From positions 124,001 to 188,000 of the forward strand of contig CAWALL010000014.1 of the NCBI GenBank assembly GCA_963782885.1: a stretch of 64,000 nucleotides of DNA, read 5' to 3'. The position numbers and the translations under genes are program-made. Shown here in pieces: positions 49,406 through 57,720 of the stretch (positions within the stretch are counted from its first letter, which is position 1; each line of letters opens with the position of its first letter). The notes beneath the pieces were generated by a model that did no database searches, had not been told where the DNA came from, and worked only from the letters and a program-made list of their open reading frames with translations. Origin of the DNA: DATAOG01 sp963782885. GTDB taxonomy: Bacteria; Pseudomonadota; Alphaproteobacteria; Geminicoccales; Geminicoccaceae.

Positions 49406-50449
49406 ATGGCGCTGGGTCGGCAAGGATCGGTTCAGGGGGCGTTGCTGATCGGCTGGCAGGAGGTGCCGAGCGCGCCGGGGCACGTGTTCTACGATCGGCT
49501 GAACGCGGTGCTCGATCGGGCCGGGTTTGATCATGCGGTCGAGGATCTCTGCGCGCCGCACTACGCCTCGGGCGTGGGGCGGCCGTCGATCCCGCCCGGG
49601 CGCTACTTTCGGATGTTATTCGTCGGTTACTTCGAGGGCCTGGACAGCGAGCGCGGGATCGCCTGGCGCTGCGCCGGCAGCCTGTCGTTGCGGCAGTTCC
49701 TGAAGCTCGGCCCGAGGGAGGCGGTGCCCGATCACAGCACGCTGTCGCGGTGCCGCACCCGGCTGCCGCTCGAGGTTCACGACGCGATGTTCGCGTTGGT
49801 GCTTGGGCTGCTGGCGGCCCACGGGCTGGTGCGCGGCCGGCGTGTGGGCGTGGATGCCTACCCAGACCCTCGAGCCGACCCTCGAGGCCGCAGTCTCGAA
49901 CCTGGAGACGCTCGAGCTGGCGCCCGCGCCCGACGCTCCGGCCGAGGTCGTCGCCGACAAGGGCTACCACGCTCGCGAGGTCCTCAAGCGCCTCGAGGAC
50001 GGGCCCTGGACGACTCGGATCGCCGAGCCCGTCCGCAGGACCGTGCTGCGCTGGCACGGCGATGACGAGGCCAGGCGCGCGGTTTACGCCAACCGCCGAC
50101 GGCTCTTGTCTGGGGTCGCCCGGGTCGCCCTGGTCCTGCGCGCGGTGCTGTGTGAGCGGGCGTTCGCCCACGTCCTGGATCGCGGTGGCCTGCGCCGCAC
50201 CTGGCTGCGCGGCCGGGAGAACGTCGCCAAGCGCTACCGGGTGCACATCGCGGCCTTCAATCTCGGCCTGATCATGCGGAAACTGTTCGGCGCCGGCACC
50301 CCGAGAGCGGCGGCCGACCTCCGCCTCCTCTGGTTCGTCGCCGAGGATCACGTCGTGCTCGTGGTGCTCGCCAAGCCAAGCACCAGATCGCCCGGCGCGG
50401 CCACGCCCACCGCGGTCGTCACCGTCACCGCCGCGCCCGACGAGCTGGC
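49406..50449 (+). pseudogene. IS5/IS1182 family transposase remnant with internal deletion
   Basis: From ATG 49406: GWQEVPSAPGHVFYDRL, AGFDHAVEDLCAPHYA, GRPSIPPGRYFRMLFVGYFEG and LVRGRRVGVDA match the N-terminal two-fifths of this family. At about 49855-49865 the sequence jumps from GVDA to TLEPTLEAAVSNL in another frame, so roughly 100 codons including part of the catalytic centre are missing. The C-terminal domain (EVVADKGYHAREVL, RENVAKRYRVHIAAFNLGLIMRKLFG) follows and then runs, without its own stop or terminal repeat, into the IS1380 gene. GGCCGTTGAAAAAGT near 49342 may be the left end. Confidence 0.8.
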
Positions 50450-50465
50450 GCAGAGGAGATCCCCG

Positions 50466-51842
50466 ATGCCGACAGAGTGTAGCCGCGACCTGTTCGGTTA
50501 TGAAGTGGTCGAGGGCCGCCAAGTGGTCGCCGCGTTCGATGGTGGCGAGGTGACGTCAGATGCCGGGGCGCTGCTGCTCGGCGCGACCGATCGCGCGATC
50601 GGGCTGGTGACCCGGTTCGCCGCCTGCTTCGATGACGGGCGGGACCCGGCGCAGATCGAGCACACGGTCGAGGCCATGGTGGCGCAACGCGTGTTCGGCA
50701 TCGCGCTCGGCTACGAGGACCTGATCGATCACGATCAACTACGCCACGATCCCGTGCTGGCGACGCTGGCCGGCAAGCTCACCGCCCGGCGCCGGGACTG
50801 CGCGCCGCTCGCCGGCAAGAGCACGCTCAACCGGCTCGAGCATGCGCCTGTGGCGCCGGACCGCTACCACAAGATCGGCCACGACGCGGCGGCGATCGAG
50901 GGCTTGTTCGTCACGCTGTTCCTCGAGGCGCACAAGACACCGCCGCCAGAGATCATCCTCGATCTCGATGCCACCGACGATCCGCTGCACGGCCACCAGG
51001 AAGGCCGCTTCTTCCACGGCTATTACGACGGCTACTGCTATCTGCCGCTGTACGTGTTCTGTGGCCGGCACCTGCTCGCCGCCAAGCTCAGGCGCTCGAA
51101 CATCGATGCGTCCGCCGGTGCCGTCGCCGAGGTCGAGCGGATCGTCGCCGAGATCCGCGCCCGCTGGCCACGGGTGAGGATTATCCTGCGCGCCGATTCG
51201 GGCTTTGCTCGGGAAGAGCTGATGGCGTGGTGCGAGGCGCACGGTGTCGACTACCTCTTTGGCCTGGCTCGCAACCAGCGCCTGGTCGACGCGATCGGTC
51301 AGGAGCTCGCCGCGGCCGAGAGCCTGGCCCAGGGCGGCCCGGCGCGCTGCTTCGCCGACTTTCCTTGGCGCACGCTCGACAGCTGGAGCCGCGCGCGGCG
51401 GGTCGTCGCCAAGGCCGAGCACCTGCCCCAGGGCTCGAACCCGCGCTTTGTCGTGACCTCGCTCGGCGCCGCCGAGGTCGATGCGCGAGCCCTCTACGAG
51501 GAGGTCTACTGCGCCCGCGGCGAGGTCGAGAACCGCATCAAGGAGCAGCAGCTCGACCTGTTCGCCGGTCGCACCTCCGCCGCCACCATGCGCGCCAACC
51601 AGCTCCGCCTGTGGTTCGCATCCTTCGCCTACGTCCTGATCGAGGCGCTCCGGCGGATCGGGCTGCGCTTCACCCAGTTCGCCCATGCCACCTGCGGCAC
51701 CATCCGTCTCAAGCTCCTCAAGATCGGCGCTCAGGTTCGCTGCAGCGTGCGCCGGATCAAGGTCGCCATGGCCTCGGCCTGCCCGTTCCAGGCCGAGTAC
51801 CATCTCGCCTACCTCTACCTGAAGCGCGCCGCCGCCTTCTAA
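50466..51842 (+). CDS. IS1380 family transposase (copy 1)
   Basis: 458 residues from ATG 50466. DDE residues appear in LDLDATDDPLHGHQEGRF, ILRADSGFAREELM and YCARGEVENRIKEQQLDLF, the IS1380 signature. It is very similar to copy 2 (53509-54891) but clearly diverged. Upstream similarity between the copies stops at about 50450, where the IS1182-like remnant begins; no left terminal repeat is present, while the right terminal repeat (51991-52005) is. The element is therefore left-truncated and probably immobile, although its transposase gene is whole and lies in one frame with the remnant. Confidence 0.9.
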   Translation: MPTECSRDLFGYEVVEGRQVVAAFDGGEVTSDAGALLLGATDRAIGLVTRFAACFDDGRDPAQIEHTVEAMVAQRVFGIALGYEDLIDHDQLRHDPVLATLAGKLTARRRDCAPLAGKSTLNRLEHAPVAPDRYHKIGHDAAAIEGLFVTLFLEAHKTPPPEIILDLDATDDPLHGHQEGRFFHGYYDGYCYLPLYVFCGRHLLAAKLRRSNIDASAGAVAEVERIVAEIRARWPRVRIILRADSGFAREELMAWCEAHGVDYLFGLARNQRLVDAIGQELAAAESLAQGGPARCFADFPWRTLDSWSRARRVVAKAEHLPQGSNPRFVVTSLGAAEVDARALYEEVYCARGEVENRIKEQQLDLFAGRTSAATMRANQLRLWFASFAYVLIEALRRIGLRFTQFAHATCGTIRLKLLKIGAQVRCSVRRIKVAMASACPFQAEYHLAYLYLKRAAAF

Positions 51843-51989
51843 ACATCGGCTCACAGCAACGCAGGCCGCCTGAGCGGCCGCGATCGCTCGCCCGCAAATT
51901 GCCTCCAACCCTTGATCTTGAACCGAAACCGCCGCGCCCGACCCACCTCGTCCGTCCTGACCGGCCAAACTCCCCGCCCAGCCTTCCGG

Positions 51990-52005
51990 CTGTGAGAAAT
52001 CCGGG
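51990..52005 (-). repeat. Right terminal repeat of IS1380 copy 1
   Basis: CTGTGAGAAATCCGGG is the right end of the first IS1380 copy; its reverse complement starts CCCGGATTTCTCA, the same as the left end of copy 2 at 53415. It abuts the left end of the IS1111-type element. Confidence 0.75.
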
Positions 52006-52050
52006 CTAGATGCCGTAATGGGCCTGAGCCGAAGCGTGTCGGTCGGGCGG

Positions 52051-52117
52051 CTGTCCCTCAGGGTGATGATATGAACGGGGTCCGAACGGGTCGGCCCCAA
52101 GCATCGTCGAGGGACAG
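52051..52117 (+). promoter_or_regulatory. Leader hairpin covering the ribosome-binding site of the IS1111-type transposase
   Basis: CTGTCCCTC (52051-52059) pairs with GAGGGACAG (52109-52117), 9 bp, extended by GATGAT (52065-52070) with ATCGTC (52103-52108) and an inner GGGG/CCCC stem. The Shine-Dalgarno GAGGGA is in the 3' arm, and ATG 52120 follows 2 nt later. Confidence 0.62.
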
Positions 52118-52119
52118 CC

Positions 52120-53151
52120 ATGGAGTATTATGCCGGGATCGACGTGTCGCTGGAACAGAGCAGCGTGTGCGTGGTGGATGGAACCGGGCGGATCGTCCGA
52201 GAGGCCAAGGTGGCGAGCGAGCCGGAGGCGCTGGTTCGGTTCCTCGGCCAGCTCAGCCTGGTGATGACGCGGATCGGGGTCGAGGCCGGACCGCTGTCGC
52301 AATGGCTGCATGCCGGCCTGACGCAGGCCGGGCTCGATGTCGTGCTGCTCGAGACCCGCCAGGTGAAGGCGGCGCTGTCGGCGATGGTGGTGAAGACCGA
52401 TCGCAAGGATGCGCGGGGCATCGCTCAGCTGTTGCGGATGGGCTGGTATCGGCCGGTGCACTGCAAGTCGCCGCGGGCTCAGGAGGTCCGGGCGCTGCTG
52501 GTCGGGCGCAAGCTCTTGCAGGGTAAGCTCTTGGATGTCGAACTGAGCATCCGGGGCATCTTGCGCGGGTTCGGGCTGAAGGTCGGCGTGGTGAGCAAGG
52601 GCCGGTTCGCGCACCGGATCCGCGAGCTCGTGACCGGCCAGGCGATGCTGGAACGGGTGATCGGGCCGATGCTGGGGGCGCGCGAGGCGCTGCGCGCCGA
52701 GTACCACACGCTGCACCGGGCCATGCTGGGCATCGTGCGCGAGGACACGACCTGCCGTCGGCTGATGACGGTGCCAGGGGTCGGCGCTCTGGTGGCGATC
52801 ACGTTCACCTCGGCGATCGACGACCCGGGCCGGTTTGCGCGATCCCGAGCGGTGGGCGCTCACTTCGGCCTCACGCCGAAGAAGTACCAGTCCGGCGAGA
52901 CCGACGTCACCGGCGGGATCAGCAAGGTGGGTGACGCCATGGTCCGGAGCGCCCTCTATGAGGCGGCCAACGTGATGCTGACCCGGGCGGGTCGGTTCTC
53001 GGGCCTGAAGCGCTGGGCGATGGCGGTCGCCGGGCGCCGCGGCATGAAGCGGGCGAAGGTGGCGCTCGCCCGCAAGCTCGCCAGCGTCCTGCACCGGATG
53101 TGGCTCGACGGCACAAGCTTCCGCTTTGGCAAGGAGATCGCCGCCGCGTGA
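52120..53151 (+). CDS. IS110 family transposase (IS1111-type)
   Basis: 343 residues, intact. YAGIDVSLEQSSVCVVD (first Asp), RIGVEAGPLSQWL (Glu) and VVKTDRKDARGIAQL (Asp pair) form the DEDD RuvC-like site; the Tnp20 half has LMTVPGVGALVAITFTSAIDDPGRF, GLTPKKYQSGETDVTGGISK and a C-terminal helix ending LHRMWLDGTSFRFG. It is distinct in sequence from the transposase at 47912 but related to the fragment at the right window end. The perfect subterminal repeats suggest a recently active element. Confidence 0.93.
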   Translation: MEYYAGIDVSLEQSSVCVVDGTGRIVREAKVASEPEALVRFLGQLSLVMTRIGVEAGPLSQWLHAGLTQAGLDVVLLETRQVKAALSAMVVKTDRKDARGIAQLLRMGWYRPVHCKSPRAQEVRALLVGRKLLQGKLLDVELSIRGILRGFGLKVGVVSKGRFAHRIRELVTGQAMLERVIGPMLGAREALRAEYHTLHRAMLGIVREDTTCRRLMTVPGVGALVAITFTSAIDDPGRFARSRAVGAHFGLTPKKYQSGETDVTGGISKVGDAMVRSALYEAANVMLTRAGRFSGLKRWAMAVAGRRGMKRAKVALARKLASVLHRMWLDGTSFRFGKEIAAA

Positions 53152-53411
53152 GCGGCTGACAAGGAGCAAAGTTTCGGAGCAGGGCCGCCCGTCCTGCTCC
53201 ACCGAGGTCCCGTCGCCGGGACGCGGGATTGGTGAAGCCGGTGATCCGGGAGTGGCCTCGCTCGCCGCGAGAATCACGCGTCCCTAGATTGGCTCGCCGA
53301 CCCGTTTCTGATGGCATGATGTGGCGGATCACACGCCGACCACGGACGGAAGCATGAACCCGGCGCCGCGACCATCACTCGGGGGACTTGACACCCAACG
53401 GCCCATTACGG
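53152..53411 (+). ncRNA. Structured 3' noncoding end of the IS1111-type element, candidate guide RNA
   Basis: Several stems follow the transposase stop: GGAGCAGG/CCTGCTCC (53176-53183, 53193-53200), GTCCCG/CGGGAC (53207-53212, 53217-53222), and a competing long stem GGGACGCG/CGCGTCCC (53218-53225, 53277-53284). IS1111-type elements are known to encode their target-guiding RNA in this right-end region. No promoter was identified. Confidence 0.45.
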
Positions 53412-53415
53412 AAGC

Positions 53416-55056
53416 CCGGATTTCTCAAACCAGAGCGTGCATCGGGGCTCTGGATCGGCGATAACTCTTCTGTGACAAAGGCTTAACGCGACGCAGAGGA
53501 GCTCCCCGATGCCGACAGAGTGTAACCGCGACCTGTTCGGATTTGAAGCCGTCGAAGGACGCCAGGTGGTGGCCGCGTTCGACGGCGGGCAGGTGACCTC
53601 GGACGCCGGGGCGCTGCTGCTCGGGGCCGTGAACCGGGCGATCGGTCTGATGGGGCGTCTGGCCCGCTGTTTCGCCGACGGACGCATGCAGGAACTGGTC
53701 GAGCACGGTGTCGAGACCATGCTGATGCAGCGCATCTGCGGCATCGCGCTGGGCTACGAGGACCTGGTCGACCACGACGAGCTGCGCCATGATCCGGTGC
53801 TGGCGACCCTGGCCGGCAAGCTCGAGGCGCGGCGCAAGGACTGCGCGCCGCTGGCCGGCAAGAGCACCTTGAACCGGTTCGAGCATGCGCCGGCCGCGGC
53901 GCTCGACCGCTATCACAGGATCGGCCACGACCCGCGGGCGATCGAACAGCTGTTCGTCGCTCTGTTCCTGGAGGCGCATGCGAGGCCGCCCGAGCGGATC
54001 ATCCTCGATCTCGATGCCACGGACGACCCGCTCCACGGCCACCAGGAAGGGCGCTTCTTCCATGGCTACTACGACTGCCACTGCTATCTGCCGCTGTACG
54101 TCTTCTGCGGCCGCCACCTGCTGGCCGCCAAGCTCAGGCGCTCGAACATCGACGCGTCGGCCGGAGCCAAGGACGAGATCACACGCATCGTCGCCCAGAT
54201 TCGTGAGAGCTGGCCTAGGGTCGAGATCCTGCTGCGGGCGGACTTTGGCTTCGCCCGCGACGAGTTGATGAGCTGGTGTGAAGACAACGGCGTCGACTAC
54301 GTCTTCGGCCTCGCCCGCAACCCTCGCCTGCTGGCCGAGATCGACGGAGCCCTCGCGGCCGCCGAGGCCGAGCATGCCGCAACCGGCCAGCCGGCTCGGC
54401 AATTCGACGACTTCACCTATGCCACCCGGGACAGCTGGAGCTGCGAACGGCGGGTCGTGGCCAAGGCCGAGCATCTGGCCAAGGGCTCCAACCCGCGCTT
54501 CGTGGTCACCTCGCTGCCGCCGTCGGTGATCGACGGCCAAAGCCTCTACGAGCAGATCTACTGTGCCCGCGGCGAGATGGAAAACCGGATCAAGGAGCAG
54601 CAGCTTGATCTGTTCGCCGATCGTACGTCAGCAGCGACGATACGGGCCAATCAGCTCAGGCTTTGGTTCGCCTCGTTCGCCTACGTGCTGCTGGAGGCGC
54701 TGCGCCGAATTGGCCTCCGCCATAGCCAGTTCGCCAACGCCACCTGCGGCACGATCCGCCTGAAGCTCTTGAAGATCGGCGCCCTGGTCCGGGTCAGCGT
54801 GCGTCGGATCAAGGTCGCCATGGCCTCGGCTTGCCCCTACCAGGACGAGTACCGCCTCGCCTACCTGTACGTGAAGCGCGCCGCCTTCTGAACGTTCTTG
54901 CATGCCCGATAGGCGCCCCACCCGCGGGGCGTTCGCTTGCGTTCGTCCGAGAATTCGCTGTCAGGCGACCTCCACGGACGCTCACCTCAACCCGAGCCAA
55001 CTTCTGCGCCGACCCCGCCACCAATCAACCCGTGCTATGGGGTTTGAGAAATCCGG
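53416..55056 (+). mobile_element. IS1380 family element (copy 2), complete
   Basis: Bounded by perfect 16-bp terminal inverted repeats CCGGATTTCTCAAACC (53416-53431) and its reverse complement (55041-55056). It contains one transposase gene (53509-54891). Direct target duplications are not evident because both flanks are occupied by other IS elements. Confidence 0.88.
53509..54891 (+). CDS. IS1380 family transposase (copy 2)
   Basis: 460 residues from ATG 53509 (AGGAG 9 nt upstream). DDE landmarks: LDLDATDDPLHGHQEGRF, LLRADFGFARDELM (the second Asp is retained although the usual Ser is Phe) and YCARGEMENRIKEQQLDLF. It is nearly colinear with copy 1 with many substitutions, so the two are separate IS1380 species rather than a recent duplication. 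The complete ends make this the more likely mobile copy. Confidence 0.92.
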   Translation: MPTECNRDLFGFEAVEGRQVVAAFDGGQVTSDAGALLLGAVNRAIGLMGRLARCFADGRMQELVEHGVETMLMQRICGIALGYEDLVDHDELRHDPVLATLAGKLEARRKDCAPLAGKSTLNRFEHAPAAALDRYHRIGHDPRAIEQLFVALFLEAHARPPERIILDLDATDDPLHGHQEGRFFHGYYDCHCYLPLYVFCGRHLLAAKLRRSNIDASAGAKDEITRIVAQIRESWPRVEILLRADFGFARDELMSWCEDNGVDYVFGLARNPRLLAEIDGALAAAEAEHAATGQPARQFDDFTYATRDSWSCERRVVAKAEHLAKGSNPRFVVTSLPPSVIDGQSLYEQIYCARGEMENRIKEQQLDLFADRTSAATIRANQLRLWFASFAYVLLEALRRIGLRHSQFANATCGTIRLKLLKIGALVRVSVRRIKVAMASACPYQDEYRLAYLYVKRAAF

Positions 55057-55060
55057 ACTA

Positions 55061-55879
55061 GGGTGTGTTAACACTATTCAAAGAGGGCGGTTTGAGGTAA
55101 GCTCATCGCATGATGAGGCTGACCGAAGACCAGTACGAAGTGATCCGGCCGTTGATGCCCGTACAGCGGGGCAACGTGCGGATCGGCAATCTCGAGGTCA
55201 TCAACGCAGTGCTGTTTGTGGCCGAGAACGGCTGCAAATGGCGCGCGCTGCCGGCGCGCTTCGGCAACTGGCACACGATCTACACACGGCTGCGCCGGTG
55301 GGCGGCGGCGGGCGTGCTGGACCGCGTGTTCCAGGCCCTGCAAGAGCATCGCCTGATCCGCATCCGTGTCGAGTGCGTCGGCTTGGACAGCACCAGCGTC
55401 AAGGTTCACCCCGACGGCACGGGCGCGCGAAAAAAAACGGCCCGCAAGCCATCGGCAAGTCGCGTGGCGGCTGGAACACCAAGATTCATCTGGTTGCCGC
55501 GGATGAGCGAACGGCCCTGACCTTCGCCCTGTCGCCCGGACAGGCCCACGACGCGCCCGAAGGACGCAAGCTGCTGACCGCCTGGCAGCGCCGGCCCGCT
55601 GGTGTGCCCATGGTGATGGACCGGGCGTACGAAGGCGACGAGACCCGGCAACTGGTGCTGGAGCTCGGCTTCGCGCCGGTCGTGCCGCCCAACCCCAACC
55701 GTCTTCAGCCTTGGACCTACGACCGCAGTCTCTACCGCCGGCGCAACGAGGTCGAACGCCTGTTCCGCAGGCTCAAAGGCTTTCGTCGCATCTTCTCGCG
55801 CTTCGAAAAGCTCGATCTCATGTTCACCGCCTTCATCCACTTCGCCCTCATCACCGACATGCTTTGTGTTAACACGCCC
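55061..55879 (+). mobile_element. IS5 family element, IS427 type
   Basis: Terminal inverted repeats GGGTGTGTTAACAC (55061-55074) and GTGTTAACACGCCC (55866-55879), one mismatch. TA duplicated at 55059-55060 and 55880-55881, within CTAG on both sides. It lies 4 nt beyond the IS1380 right end and at the stop codon of the disrupted reductase gene. Confidence 0.88.
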
Positions 55880-55882
55880 TAG
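55110..55882 (+). CDS. IS5 (IS427-type) transposase made by programmed -1 frameshifting
   Basis: Two overlapping frames. The first (from ATG 55110) encodes MMRLTEDQYEVIRPLMPVQRG, CKWRALPARFGNW and the first catalytic Asp in CVGLDSTSVKVH; the second carries GKSRGGWNTKIHLVA, MVMDRAYEGDETRQL (second Asp) and RRRNEVERLFRRLKGFRRI (Glu). They meet at an A8 run (55430-55437) where a -1 slip joins GRAKKNG in phase. This is the standard expression mode of IS427-type elements, so the gene is regarded as intact. The stop (55880-55882) spans the element end. Confidence 0.87.
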
Positions 55883-56592
55883 ACCAGGTACCCGATGTCG
55901 GACCCGTGGGAGGGGTATGCGCTGATCAGGTTCTCGAGATCGGAGGCGCGAAGGCCGGATCGCATCGCGAGCCCGAACATGTTGATCAACTCGCTCGCGC
56001 CCGGGCCCAGGATGTGGGCGCCAACGATCCGGCCGGAACCGTTCTCGACGAGCACCTTGGCTGCGGCATGGGCCTCGCCAACTCGCTCGACCGAATACCA
56101 ATCGCTCATGTCGTTGAACTTGCAGGTGATATCCAGTCGCCGGTCCCGAGCCTCCGCTTCCAGGAGCCCGACCCGGCTCAGCTCCGGGATCGTGAACACG
56201 ACGCTCGGCACGCCAGCGTAAGTCGGGTTTCTCCTGGTTTCCCCGCAGCAGGTTGGCCGCAACCACCTTGCCTTCGAGGCTGGCGACCGGGGTCAGCGGC
56301 CAGCCCGAGCTCGCCGCAGCATCGCCCGCGGCGAAGACCGCCGCGTTCGACGTGCTCTGGAGGAACTCATTGACCTCCACGCCCTTCTTGCCGAACCGCA
56401 CGTTCGCCCTCTCGAGGTCGAGAGCATCGAGGTCAGGGGCACGCCCAGCACCGTGGACCACGAGATCGACCTCGAAAGTTTCGGCGCGGCCTCCGATCCA
56501 CGCATGAACCCGAAAGCCGCTCGTAGTCGTCTTGATCGCCTCGACGGTGACGTTCGGGTGAAAAGTCACGCCAACTCCACGCGTGCGCTCTA
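55879..56592 (-). pseudogene. FAD-dependent disulfide reductase, C-terminal part cut off by IS elements
   Basis: C-terminal half of a glutathione reductase/mercuric reductase-type flavoprotein. It starts at ERTRGVGVTFHPNVTVEA, includes GAGRAPDLDAL and AVFAAGDAAA (FAD-binding), then the dimerisation domain PSVVFTIPELSRVGL and MSDWYSVER through DLENLISAYPSHGSDIGYLV. One extra base near 56236 breaks the frame between LLRGN and RRNPTYAGVP. The stop TAG is at the IS427 edge. The N-terminal half is at 59029-59671. Confidence 0.88.
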
Positions 56593-57660
56593 GTGCACTG
56601 GCGCAGTCAGAGGATTCAGTTTGGCGAGGATCTGGTCGGCGGTTTTTGTCCAGGTGAAGGGCTTGGGGTCGGCGTTGTGCTCGGCGATGTAGCGATGGAT
56701 GGCCGCCTGGAGGTCGACGACGGAGTGGAAGGCGCCCCGCTGGAGTCGGCGCCGGGTGAGTGCCGAGAAGAAGGTCTCGACGGCGTTCAGCCAGGAGCCA
56801 GAGGTCGGCGTGAAGTGAAAGGTCCAGCGGGGATGGCGCGCCAGCCAGCGCAGCACCTTGGGGTGTTTGTGGCTGCCGTAGTTGTCGAGGATCACATGGA
56901 TCATCTTGCCGGCCGGCACGGCGCGCTCGAGCGTGTTGAGGAAGCGCAGGAACTCCTGGTGGCGGTGGCGCTGCATGCAGCGGCCGAGCACCGTGCCGTC
57001 GAGGACGTTGAGCGCGGCGAACAGCGTGGTGATACCGTTGCGGATGTAGTCGTGGGTCATGGTGCCGGCCTTGCCTGGTTTGATCGGCAGACCGGGCTGG
57101 GTCCGATCCAGGGCCTGAATCTGGCTTTTCTCATCGATCGAGAGCACCAGGCTGTGCGCCGGCGGGTCGACGTACAGGCCGACGATGGCCTCGAGCTTGG
57201 CCGCGAACTCGGGGTCGTTGGAGCGCTTGAAGGTGCGGATGCGGTGCGGCTGCAAGCCATGGCTCGCCCAAATCCGCTGCACCGAGCGCAGGGAGATTCC
57301 GGCCGTCTTGGCCATCGCCCGGCCGGTCCAGTGGGTCGCCTCGCCGGGCGGCTCGGAACAGGTCAGGCTGACCACCCGATGCACGGTGGCGTCGCCCAAG
57401 GGCGCTTTGCCGGGCTTGCGCGTGGCGTCGCGCAGCAGGCCATCGACCCCGGCCTCGGCGAAGCGCCGCTGCCAGCGCCAGACCGCCGGCCGGCCGACCC
57501 CGGCGCGCCTGGCGACCGCGGCGACGCTCAGCCGCGCGGCCGACCCCAGGATGATCCGAGCCCGCGCCACGTGCTTCTGGGCGCGGTTGCGATCGGCGAT
57601 GATCGCCTCGAGACGAGCACGATCCTCAGCCGAGACCAAAGGACAGACGATCTGAGCCAT
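56590..57660 (-). CDS. IS630 family transposase
   Basis: 356 residues from ATG 57660, intact. An N-terminal helix-turn-helix (VAAVARRAGVGRPAVWRWQRRF) is followed by the DDE catalytic core: VLSIDEKSQIQALDR, VILDNYGSHKHPKV and GSWLNAVETFFSALTRR. The stop codon overlaps the terminal TA. One of two elements that destroyed the reductase gene. Confidence 0.94.
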   Translation of the reverse strand: MAQIVCPLVSAEDRARLEAIIADRNRAQKHVARARIILGSAARLSVAAVARRAGVGRPAVWRWQRRFAEAGVDGLLRDATRKPGKAPLGDATVHRVVSLTCSEPPGEATHWTGRAMAKTAGISLRSVQRIWASHGLQPHRIRTFKRSNDPEFAAKLEAIVGLYVDPPAHSLVLSIDEKSQIQALDRTQPGLPIKPGKAGTMTHDYIRNGITTLFAALNVLDGTVLGRCMQRHRHQEFLRFLNTLERAVPAGKMIHVILDNYGSHKHPKVLRWLARHPRWTFHFTPTSGSWLNAVETFFSALTRRRLQRGAFHSVVDLQAAIHRYIAEHNADPKPFTWTKTADQILAKLNPLTAPVH

Positions 57661-57717
57661 GGACCCGGCATCGCAGATGCGCCCGACCTTGTGAATCCTG
57701 TGCTTGTATCAGTGCAC
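56593..57717 (-). mobile_element. IS630 family element
   Basis: Ends GTGCACTG (56593-56600) and CAGTGCAC (57710-57717), flanked by TA at 56591-56592 and 57718-57719, the expected IS630 duplication. It is inserted in a CTA leucine codon of the reductase gene. Confidence 0.88.
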
Positions 57718-57720
57718 TAG

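Larger units (their letters stand above)
52006..53414 (+). mobile_element. IS1111-type IS110 element inserted between two IS1380 ends
   Basis: Subterminal inverted repeats CCGTAATGGGCC (52013-52024) and GGCCCATTACGG (53400-53411) are perfect over 12 bp. Adding the 7-nt left and 3-nt right tails described for IS1111-type elements gives 52006-53414, which places both ends exactly at IS1380 terminal repeats (…AAATCCGGG on the left, CCCGGATTT… on the right). Contents: leader hairpin, intact transposase (52120-53151) and a 260-nt structured 3' noncoding region. Confidence 0.78.

Noticed and set aside
50739..52121. 460-codon minus-strand frame across the IS1380 transposase
   Set aside because: Shadow of the intact IS1380 gene; the same kind of frame appears opposite copy 2.
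50450..55056. Composite transposon formed by two IS1380 copies around an IS110 element
   Set aside because: Copy 1 has no left end and the copies are clearly diverged; the middle element carries only its own transposase and has its own boundaries.
55110..55882. IS427-type transposase as a pseudogene
   Set aside because: The split at an A8 run fits programmed -1 frameshifting, the normal expression of this group.
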